The notes beneath the pieces are model-generated. The model worked only from the letters and a program-made list of their open reading frames with translations. It was not told the DNA's origin and searched no databases. A stretch of 64,000 bases of DNA, taken from the NCBI RefSeq assembly GCF_964204645.1, contig NC_134033.1, positions 13,144,155 through 13,208,154 on the forward strand, read 5' to 3'. Shown here in pieces: positions 36,780-47,219 of the stretch. Source of the stretch: Tubulanus polymorphus. Its lineage: Eukaryota > Nemertea > Palaeonemertea > Tubulaniformes > Tubulanidae. The position numbers and the translations under genes are program-made. Every line of letters begins with the position of its first letter. The first letter of the stretch is position 1.

Positions 36780-38206
36780 TTCACCTCTGCACACTCACGC
36801 TGTGAACATGCTACCGTGGATTCTCCTCCTGGTGATTTTCGCTGCGCTCCCGCTCCTGCTCCTGTTCCTGCTTCCTGAGGAACGACGTCTTTATGTTTTA
36901 TGTGTTACTGTTCGTCTCTGTACTGTCCTGTACTGTTCCGTGTTCATTAGTCCGTTCTATTTTCCAGGATTTAACCCGTTATATTTTTCAGGGCCGATTT
37001 CTGTGTCGAATTTCAACGTTTGCTGGAACAAAACTAATGTCCGAAAGCGTCGGCTCTCCTTCGCCGGTCACATGTCGAGGATGTCAGACAAAGAGTCGGT
37101 CAGGAAATGGCTGCCCTCTACACGCCCTCATACGGAACACGAAAACCAGGATGACGAGGCCTCACTCTCCCCACATATCAACAGAGTGTGCTTGGTGACG
37201 TCAATGACGGGCAAGTCAGTCGGATTGCACGGGTTAAAAGTGGAGTGGTAAAGCTGGACTGTCTACTAGTATTCATTGATTCCTTTTCAGGGATTGCTTC
37301 GGACAAAGATTTAGTCATGTCTTCCTTTGCGTTCTAGCATTCATTGATTCCTTTTAAGGGATTGCTTCGGGCAGGGATTAATTTCCCTGTCTTCCTTTGA
37401 GTGTTAGTATTCATTGATTCTGCGTGGGTCGCTTCGGGCAGGCTAAGTCTTGTCTTCCTTCGAGTGCTAGTGCGGGCAATCCAGTTGCGCTGCCCTATTT
37501 TTGGCTTGGGCAATTTGATAGGTTTGTCAGTTACTGACGTCACCCAGCACACCCTGTTGGTAAATGGTGAAAGTATGGCATCGTCATCCTGGTTTTCGCG
37601 TTCTGTGTGAGGGCGTGTAGAGGGCAGTATATTCCTGGCTGGCTCTTTGTCTGGTGTTCTGGGCATGTGACCGGCGACGGAGAGCTGAAAAGCTTTCGGA
37701 CATTAGTTTTGTTCCGAACCAGGTTTTTATCGCTCGTCTCTTTTTTTTCATTTCAGGACTCCCAAGATGAAGAAGAAGATGCTGAAGGCGACTACAGAAG
37801 ATGGCGAAAAAAGAACACTGAACACAGTAATATTGAAGTTGATACACATGTAAATTACGATGCGTGATACGGAAAGGATAGTGTAACTACAGAATATCGT
37901 TCTTTTACTCATTTCAGGTTAATCCGGAAAGGCCCATCTAAAATCTACCCACTAGAAGTGCCAAGAAAAGACTCCACGTTGAATGAACCAAACACTGAAA
38001 GACCTGCCGCAACCAAACCTGGCAGTCTCATCCTGCATGGCAACAGGAATGCATACATACATAAAGCTAAGTCTATTTTTCATATCTGGGGTAGATCGAT
38101 AGGCACTGGTGAGGATACAGACGCTGGTCAAGCTCACCATCTCCGCACTACTTTATTGAAGCTCTATGGCCGGTATATTGTTAAAAGTAAATTGAAATAT
38201 AGCTAG
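36780..38206 (+). CDS. possible small unknown gene with hydrophobic N-terminus (exon structure uncertain)
   Basis: I do not recognise this as a known gene. An ATG at 36809 opens MLPWILLLVIFAALPLLLLF, a signal-peptide or membrane-anchor-like segment followed by LLPEERR. Downstream are two good acceptor sites: TTTTTTCATTTCAG before 37756 and TTTACTCATTTCAG before 37919. A donor-like GTAAAT at 37849 separates them. The exon at 37756 can be read as DSQDEEEDAEGDYRRWRKKN, which then stops soon (VNPERPI). It can also be read as TPKMKKKMLKATTEDGEKR, which joins in frame to the open stretch ending at TAG 38204-38206 (LLKLYGRYIVKSKLKYS). The donor of the first exon is not clear. Retroelement-like inverted repeats fill the gap. 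It could equally be a pseudogene or chance. Confidence 0.25.
37025..37216 (+). mobile_element. retroelement-like fragment, left inverted arm
   Basis: It encodes RKRRLSFAGHMSRMSDKE, resembling the RRLRFAGH-type region near the C-terminus of non-LTR retrotransposon polymerases. Its reverse complement, diverged, lies at 37530-37724. This is a fragment only, without a reverse transcriptase domain. Confidence 0.45.
37265..37480. repeat. three tandem copies, about 75 bp
   Basis: The unit starts TAGTATTCATTGATTC and continues GGGATTGCTTCGGGCAGG and TGTCTTCCTTTGAGTG. It fills the spacer between the inverted retroelement-like arms. Confidence 0.8.
37530..37724 (-). mobile_element. retroelement-like fragment, right inverted arm
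   Basis: The minus strand reads GHMPRTPDKEPARN and STRPHTERENQDDDAILSPF, parallel to the left arm's GHMSRMSDKESVRK and STRPHTEHENQDDEASLSPH. Several indels break a common frame. Confidence 0.45.
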
Positions 38207-38259
38207 GGCAATGGTTGCTTGAATATTAACAATATTAGACGAAATGATTGAGTGAGGTC

Positions 38260-40520
38260 CCTTGAATATTCTTTGGTCAGATAATTAAAATGTAGATTGG
38301 TCAGTTGTTGACTAAAAGATTTTTTAAGTATGTACAATTAAGGTAAATTCACTATCTTATGTGAAATTTTCCGAATGTACCGTAGATATTTCAGCCCTCA
38401 TATGGCTTGTTTAACTGACAATCAAGATATAGATAGGACAATTTACTAATTAACCAATCGCTTAGATATTAGCAATCATTCAATTTCTTATAATGTTTGA
38501 CGAGAAATTCTTCAGGTGTAGATATTTAAGGGCCCCATTTACATTTAGGCTGGCTTTACTTGTAAAGATATATATCAATTAAACTTTATCGTCGGTTAAT
38601 AGATTTTTTTACAAATGATATATTGATACATATGTCATTTATAAACATTGGAGCACTTTACAGTATATATTATATGCTGCTTTACCCATTGCATTAATGA
38701 ATTCCTGGGGGAAAGATGTATGAAATAGTGTCTAGGGCTCTATCGAGATCTAGTGTAATATATATGGGGAAAACTATGGACTACATGGCTTTTAGAAACT
38801 GTGATTAGGTCTCAGCACTTTGATAAATCTAGAATAAAAAAAGCTTCAATTGATTCAAATCATTCCCCACAGCCATGCTCTGTGCCTTGTTTTGGGCTAT
38901 GATTATTGTTTAACTGACAATCATCATATATCTATAGCTAGGACAAATTGCTCATTAACCAATGGCTTAGATATCCACAATTAAGATGAATTTAATATTT
39001 CATGTAAGATCAAAAACTATTTATATGCTATGTATGAAATAATTTATATGTGATACAGGTCCATTATAAATATCATTAAACTGACAATTTAGATAGGGCT
39101 GATATATGTATATTTGTGTATATCTGTATAATAAGTGTATCAGTCTCATCGACTGATCAGTATTTACATCTCCAACTGCCGGACTTACGGCGACTGGTCA
39201 TGCTCTTCAATATTGCCAAAATTTACCAAAACCTTACTGATTCAAATGATATCTAAAAGCCATACTGTGTGTCAAGTGATGCATAATAGATATTGTTTAT
39301 TAACTGACAATTAGAATATAGCTAAGATGAATTACTCATTAACGTATTACTTAGATATCTACAATTAAGGTTAATTCAATTGTTATGTGAAATTATTTTA
39401 TATTCAAGTCCATTGACATTTAAAATTTAGCTGATACATGTGTATCTGAGCAAATTAATTATTTATCTGTATCTAAAGTGAACCTATGGTGTCGTCATAC
39501 AGCTGTATTAGTTTTGATACATATTGCCAAATTCATTTAACGCAGATTTACTTCCGATTGAAGGGAGATAAGACAAATCTGTACATGCACAAATACATTC
39601 CTGAATTTGGAAGGGAGAATATTTCAATTTCACTGTGTATGTCAGATTGAGAGCCTTAATCTGACAGGATATCCTAAACTTAGGTCTTATTCCTCTTGCT
39701 AATAGCTCTCTTTTACTAACCCCTCTCCTTCAAGCTATATTCCAGCATCATGTCTTGCACCGCACCAGGGAGGTCCGGTCATAACAAGGTCTTTCGATCC
39801 TTATACACAGTGTACTGTAAAAGATATAAAAAAATAAAGATTACATAGCAATTCGGCTATAAGGGAATTTCTAATTTACCACTAAAAATGTGCTTTTATC
39901 TTAAGTTCTGATGAATTCAAATAGTGATGAATTCACCACATCTGAAATTCTACTCGTGTAGATTTTCAGGCTCCATATAAATATGAATATTGTTGACTGA
40001 CAATTAAGATGTAGCTAGTATGATGACTAATTAACGGATCGCTTAGATATCTAGAAAATTAGTTAAAATTAATTCAATATAATGAATATAAGTGAAAATT
40101 ATTTAAAAAATAGCGCAGTGGATGAGACAACTGTATCGGGCAATGTTGTCTGCATCTAACTGGGCCACATGTGTGAGGTATCTGTTGAATCAGTTAGGTT
40201 TTGGGGAATTCTGGGTTCGTTTAGCTAGGTATCGAAAGCTCTGATGCAAAATTAGTAGTGGAAATAATGATGAATTCAAATTTATATCGGATCTGAAATT
40301 CTTCTCGTGTAGAAATTTCAAGCCCCATATAAAATATTGTCCGAGACAATTTTAATTATATCTAGGACATTAATTGATTTATTAGGTATCTACAATAAAG
40401 ATTAACTCAGCATCTTCATATAAGGTAAAAGTGCTCAAATCCAAACCATATGGGTTGATGAGACAACTGTATAATTAACTATTGGTTTAGGCCTATACCC
40501 TATACGGGGTGTGTTTTAAC
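38260..40520. repeat. degenerate long tandem array
   Basis: The phrase ACTGACAATTAAGATxTAGCTAG-ATTAAC-CGCTTAGATATCTACAATTAA recurs near 38410, 38913, 39300, 39990 and, more decayed, 40340. Spacings are 0.35-0.7 kb. Flanking words such as TTAATTCAATnTTATGTGAAA are also shared. There is no coding content. Confidence 0.7.
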
Positions 40521-41349
40521 TCTGTCTCTTGGGCGTGGAATTTTTTGAATCATTAATGCTTTGCAGAATTCTGGATTTGTCAAGGTGTGGGGTGATTCAA
40601 GGTTTCTTAAATCTGTGGAACCATGTTACTTATAGGATCAGTGTGCTCAATGCTGGCAGCGCACTCACTCTTGTTAGCTATATTATCATAATTACAAGAT
40701 CATTGTATATATTTTACGTGCAATATTTAGAATTACTGAAATGGATGAGAATACCATTCACTGGGCACAGATGTCACCATCTGTGGGTAGAAAACATATC
40801 TCTTAAAGTTTATTAATTGACGATGAAGTTAATTTGATAATATGAACATGGTTAAGCTGACAATCGAAATGTATATAGGGGGCAATATTACTAGCAGGTT
40901 TGCACTATATGATGGGCCTGGGTTTTAATGAAAGCCTACTGGCCACTGGGTGTTTAGCACCCAAGAAAGAAAAATATCAAGACTTTCTGAAGATAGAAAA
41001 GAAACTACAGTACAAAAACAATTTGAACAGATTGATTATGCATTATTAAATTTACTGTAACTCTGGTATTCCTCAAGATAACTAGAGATGCTTGAGTCGA
41101 ATTGTTGTTAAATTATAATAATCAATATCAGATATCTAGAATGAATATAGATGAATTACAATATGAATTGAATTTCATATAAACAATGTTTAATAATTGA
41201 CTATTATCAAAATCTACTTACCGGTCCACATTGCTCATCTATACTAGTGAATGAATTGACATGTTAATTATGATCAGTGATATTGGAAAGGATTTTCAGC
41301 TCACAAGATTTTGCTCTTTTTTTCAGCTATACTATTAATAAACTGGTCA
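40521..41349. other. non-coding, no feature recognised
   Basis: AT-rich. The 95-codon frame at 40529-40816 matches nothing. Confidence 0.5.
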
Positions 41350-41745
41350 TAAAATGTACAAAGTGATCTTCAACCTTGTAATATAGATATTCCAAATGTC
41401 GATGTATTAAAATAGGCAGTCAACTTAATTGACCTCAATCAGTCGCTTGCCGGTTCAGACTGGTTGGAAGATTAATTGAATGAACCGGAACCGGATTTTC
41501 CAATAATGTGCTTGGTTTTAAAGAAAACAAAATTTATGTAAAATCGACCCCCAATCACACAACTATATCTGTACTTCGATTTCCGATTTTGAATATAAAA
41601 CTAGACAAAATTATTCAACCTTGTAAACTTTTGGACTATTTACATGAAAAAAAAGAGCAAAGAATTGTATAAACTAGACAAAATTATTCAACCTTGTAAA
41701 CTTTCGGACTATTCACACGAAAAAAACGACAAAAAATATGTAAAA
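41350..41745. repeat. dispersed duplication, right copy, plus two 73-bp units
   Basis: 41360-41590 matches 35395-35625. It is followed by two tandem copies of ACTAGACAAAATTATTCAAC with GGACTATTyACAyG (41597-41745). That motif also occurs before the left copy (near 35365). Confidence 0.8.
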
Positions 41746-41757
41746 TTAGACAACCAA

Positions 41758-44700
41758 CTTAGGAGACCCTCGCCGATAATGAACCCGGCAATCATAAAAG
41801 GTAACTTAATATAGATGGAATTATTGCGATAAATTCTAATTGAAAAAATTTGTCATTACAGGATAACTTCTTTAAATCATTGCAGCTAGATTTCAACTAT
41901 ATGAAAAACCCAGCTTGAGATCAACTACTCGTCCAAAATCGACCAACTGGAACAGCGAACAGATTAGGCCAACAGAATCGAACTCATTTACCAACCAACT
42001 AATAAGATAATCGCCAATAACGAACCCAGCAATCATAAAAGGTAACTTGATATACATGAAATTATTACGATTAATTCTTATTGAAATATTTTGTCATTAC
42101 AGAATATCTTCTTTTAATCATTGCAGCTAAATTTCAACTATGCGAAAAAAACCAGTTTGAGAACAACTACTCGTCAAAATCGACCAACTTGAGCGGCGCA
42201 TAGCCAACTAGGATCGAACTCATTAACCAATCAACTAATAAGATAATCGCTGATAAAGAACCCACTAATCATAAAAGGTAACTTGATATACATGAAATTA
42301 TTACGATTAATTCTTATTGAAATTTGGTCATTACAGAATATCATCTTTTAATCATTGCAGCTAAATTTCAACTATGCGAAAAACCCAGTTTGAGAACAAC
42401 TACTCGTCAAAAATCAACCAACTTGATCGGCGCATAGCCAACTAGGATCGAACTCATTAACCAATCAACTAATAAGATAATCGCTGATAAAGAGCCCAGC
42501 AATCATAAAAGGTAACTTGATATACATGAAATTATTACGATAAATTCTTATTGAAAAATTTTGTCATTAAAGGATATCTTCTTTTGATCATTGCAGCTCA
42601 ATTTCAACTATGAGAAAAAACCCAGCTTGAGAACGATTACTCGCCCAAAATCGACCAACTTGAACAGCACACAGGGAGGGCCAACCAAATCGAACTCATT
42701 AAGGCACAAACTTTAGATGATCCACACCGATAATGAACCAAGCGATCATAAAAGGTAACTTGATATACATGGAATTATTACGATTAATACTTATTGAAAT
42801 ATTTTGTCATTAAAGGATATCTTCTTTTGATCATTGCAGCTAAATTTCAACTATGAGAAAAAACCCAGCTTGAGAACAATCACTAGCCCAAAATCGACCA
42901 ACTTGAACAGCACACAGGTGGGGCCAACCAAATCGAAATCATTAAGGCGCAAACTTTAGATGATCCACACCGATAACGAACCAAGCAATCATGAAAGGGA
43001 ACCAAGCAATCATAAAAGGTAACTTGATATACACGAAATTATTACGATTAATTCTTATTGAAAAATTTTGTCATTAAAGGATATCTTCTTTTGATCATTG
43101 CAGCTAAATTTCAACTATGCGAAAAAACCCAGTTTGAGATCAACTACTTGTCAAAATCGACCAACTTGAACAGCACACAGATGGGGCCAACAGAATCGAA
43201 CTCATTAACCCACCAACTTTAGATGATCCACACCGATAACGAACCAAGCAATCATAAAAGGTAACTTGATATACATGGAATTATTACGATTAATTCTTAT
43301 TGAAATATTTGGTCATTACAGGATATCTTCTTTTAATCATTGCAGCTAAATTTCAACTATGCGAAAAACCCAGTTTGAGATCAACTACTCGTCCAAAATC
43401 GACCAACTTGAACAGCGCACAGATGGGGCCAACAGAATCGAACTCATTAACGCACAAACTTTAGATGATCGCTGATAAAGAGCCCAGCAATCATAAAAGG
43501 TAACTTGATATACATGAAATTATTACGATAAATTCTTATTGAAAAATTTTGTCATTAAAGGATATCTTCTTTTGATCATTGCAGCTAAATTTCAACTATG
43601 AGAAAAAACCCAGCTTGAGAACGATTACTCGCCCAAAATCGACCAACTTGAACAGCACACAGGGAGGGCCAACCAAATAGAACTCATTAAGGCACAAACT
43701 TTAGATGATCCACACCGATAATGTACCAAGCAATCATAAAAGGTAACTTGATATACATGATATTATTACGATTAATTCTTATTGAAAAATTTTGTCATTA
43801 AAGGATATCTTCTTTTGATCATTGCAGCTAAATTTCAACTATGTGAAAAAACCCAGTTTGAGATCAACTACTCGTCAAAAATCGACCAACTTGAGCGGCG
43901 CACAGCCAACTAGGATCGAACTCATTAACCAATCAACTAATAAGATAATCGCCAATAACGAACCCAGCAATCATAAAAGGTAACTTGATATACATGAATT
44001 TATTACCATTAATTCTTATTGAAATATTTTGTCATTACAGAATGTCATCTTTTAATCATTGCAGCGAAATTTCAACTATGCGAAAAAACCCAGTTTGAGA
44101 ACAACTACTCTCAAAAATCGACCAACTTGAACAGCGCACAGCCAACTAGGATTGAACTCATTAACCAATCAACTAATAAGATAATCGTCAATAATGAAAC
44201 CGGCAATCAAAAAGGTAACTTGATATACATGAAATTATTACGATTGATTCTTATTGAAAAATTTTGTCATTAAAGGATATCTTCTTTTGATCATTGCAGC
44301 TAAATTTCAACTATGCGAAAAACCCAGTTTGAGAACAACTACTTCTCAAAAATCGACCAACTTGAACAGTGCACAGCCAACTAGGATCGAACCCATTAAC
44401 CAATCAACTAATAAGATAATCGCCGATAATGAAACCAGCAATCATAAAAGGTAACTTGATATACATGGAATTGTTACGATTAATTCTTATTGAAATATTT
44501 GGTCATTACAGGATATCTTCTTTTAATCATTGCAGCTAAATTTCAACTATGCGAAAAAACCCAGCTTGAGATCAACTACTCGCCCAAAATCGACCAACTT
44601 GAACAGCGCACAGATGGGGCCAACAGAATCGAACTCATTAACGCACAAACTTTAGATGATCCACACCGATAAAGAACCAAGCAATCATAAAAGGTAACTT

Positions 44701-45475
44701 GATATACATGAAATTATTACGATTAATTCTTATTGAAATATTTGGACATTACAGGATATATCTTCTTTTAATCATTGCAGCTAAATTTCAACGATGCGAA
44801 AAAACCCAGCTTGAGATCAACTACTGGTCCAAAATCTACCAACTTGAACAGCGCGCAGAGCGATAGGCCAACAGAATTGAACTCATTAACCAACCAACTT
44901 TAGATGATCCACACCGATAATGAACCAAGCAATCATAAAAGGTAACTTAATATACATGGAATTATTACGATTAATTCTTATTGAAATATTTTGTCATTAC
45001 AGGATATCTTCTTTTAATTATTGCAGCTAAATATCAACTATGAGAAAAAACCCAGCTTGAGATCAACAACTCATCAGAAAATCTACAAGTAGATGAATAC
45101 TGATTGACCCATTTGCTGATGAAAACTGCAGAAGCCCAGATTAGAAGTTGAGGAGCCAGCAACGGATAGGCCAACAGAATCGAACTCATTAACCAACCAA
45201 CTTTAGATGATCCACACCGATAATGAACCAAGCAATCATAAAAGGTAACTTAATATACATGGAATTATTACGATTAATTCTTATTGAAATATTTTGTCAT
45301 TACAGGATATCTTCTTTTAATTGTTGCAGCTAAATATCAACTATGAGAAAAACCCAGCTTGAGATCAACAACTCATCAGAAAATCTACAAGTAGATGAAT
45401 ACTGATTGACCCATTTGCTGATGAAAACTGCAGAAGCCCAGATTAGAAGTTGAGGAGCCAGCAACGGATTAATCA
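41758..45475. repeat. satellite array, 15 units of about 234-303 bp, each with exon-like splice signals
   Basis: The marker AAAAG|GTAACTT falls at 41801, 42042, 42278, 42512, 42755, 43019, 43261, 43500, 43743, 43980, 44215, 44451, 44694, 44942 and 45245. Each unit also has TCATTACAG or TCATTAAAG and then TAATCATTGCAG before a block starting CTAAATTTCAACTATG. The block between acceptor-like and donor-like sites is about 170 nt and can be read as AKFQLCEKTQLEINYSPKID in some units, but indels change the frame between units. Two unit types differ at the 3' side (TTTAGATGATCCACACC versus CTAATAAGATAATCGC). No complete gene is visible around it. Confidence 0.92.
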
Positions 45476-47199
45476 CTCAATGATGGATTCTTCTACAAAC
45501 GGTGGTTGATTTCTATAAAATATTTTATCAGGAGCAGCAGAGACTATAGTGAATCATATAAACACTCATTCGAGCGATAAAGCTAATGGATTATCCCATA
45601 AACACTGATTCAGGAAAAGTACTGTTTTAAAAGCAGCATAGACAATAGTGTATCAGCATAAACAATAGCGCATCTTATAAACACTGAGATCCAGGAGCGG
45701 CAAAGACAATAGCGGATTTTTGTCGTAAAGTATTGATTTTTTTACTTATCACCCTTTTTCAAACCAGTCTGATATAGTGTTGTAAAGGAAATTATTTTAT
45801 AATGTTTATTGCAATGTGAGAGTCTAATAAAAGCTTAGCTCCATTAATTCACAATATTGGTATTCGATCCTTGGTTGATAGAGAAGTCAAGTTAGGTTAG
45901 TCACTAGGGGTCAATTGGTCGCGCCGAGCGCCTTGTTTGGGCTCGCAGGTCTGTTGAGTTAACTCCTAAACTGAGATGTAGTTTCAACATGATATTGTGA
46001 GTTTAATCTTTAAACTTTACCATAGTTAAACATAGTCAACTATGGCTATTTGTCCGTGTAGGTATCACATAGTTAGGAAACATAGAACATAACGTTAGGC
46101 CAGTGTTGATGTACAAATATTAAGTATTTGCTGAATTGTAGATGTATTAATTTGATAGATATATATTTTCGAAGGCCCATGTAATTGAATTCACAAGTGA
46201 ATCGTATATGTCGATTTTCACATCGAGTTTTGACTTTGAGCCTCCATCAATCGGTTTGATGGTCATAGCTACGTATTTGAAATCAAAAGCTTTATTTGAG
46301 AGGAGACCATTATTTACATTTGAGAGGTAAAGCTAGGAATAACAAGGCATAAAGTTATAGCTAGGACTAATTTTAAACGTTTTAGCATTGTTTATAGCTG
46401 TTTGAACTTCCGTCATTGTAATGGGTAAATCCATATCACGAGAAGGCTCTCGTGAATAATCACTTAGCTTCAAATTGGGTGTATAATTATTATAAAGGAG
46501 TGGCAGTGAATCGGTAGCGCTTTTTTAAAATGGGCCCAGAAACTTTACAGTGAAAAAATGCCTGCAGTTGTAAATAGAGGAGTATAAATAATACATAATA
46601 GGCTACAAACTACAAGTACATAAATTAATCAAAAAATAAATCTAAAAAAAACCAATGAATATTAAGTAGTTAATAATACAAAACACAAGTACATACATAA
46701 ATAGATAATATTAAAAAATAGATAAAAATGATAAACAACAATAGAAACAAACAACAAATTAATATTCTATTTACATGAAAAGGCATTTTTTCAAATATTT
46801 ATCAACAAGGTTCTTCATTTATCGAACAACCTTCGCTTAAGTATAGCGAAATCCCAAGATCTTTTCTGTTGTTGTTTTAAGCATTCTATCGGACTCAGTT
46901 ATTTTAATGAACAAAACAAATAACCATAAACCTTAACTAAATCGAACACACTTAAAAAAAATAACTGATATGATAGAATGCTTTAAATAACTGTGATGAA
47001 AGATCGACCCTCCTTTGAACTAGCCGCGCTCAATCACTGCTGTGACTTTATTGTTATACGGGGGGTAGACTTACTATCTAAAATCTCGTACATACATTTT
47101 ACTTTTATAAAGAATGTAAAACAGCTATAAACTTAAGTTATTAATGTTATTGATTAGTTACCGATTGTATAATGATGTTGATGTTTTTGAAAAAAGCAT
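45476..47199. other. non-coding; small inverted repeats
   Basis: 45530-45720 has diverged repeats of ATAAACACTGATTCAGGA and GCAGCAxAGACAATAG. There are hairpins at 46020-46045 (CCATAGTT/AACTATGG) and 46877-46985. No gene. Confidence 0.5.
46877..46985. repeat. 109-nt foldback hairpin
   Basis: TTAAGCATTCTATCGGACTC-AGTTATTTT pairs with AAAATAACTGATATGATAGA-ATGCTTTAA over about 29 positions, with a loop of about 51 nt. It is MITE-like or a structured RNA. Confidence 0.65.
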
Positions 47200-47219
47200 C
47201 AGAATACTTAGTATTTAAT

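Noticed and set aside
44019-44672. Three small proteins with a shared AAKFQLCEK core
   Set aside because: They are frames within individual satellite units; indels shift the frame between units, so they are not independent genes.
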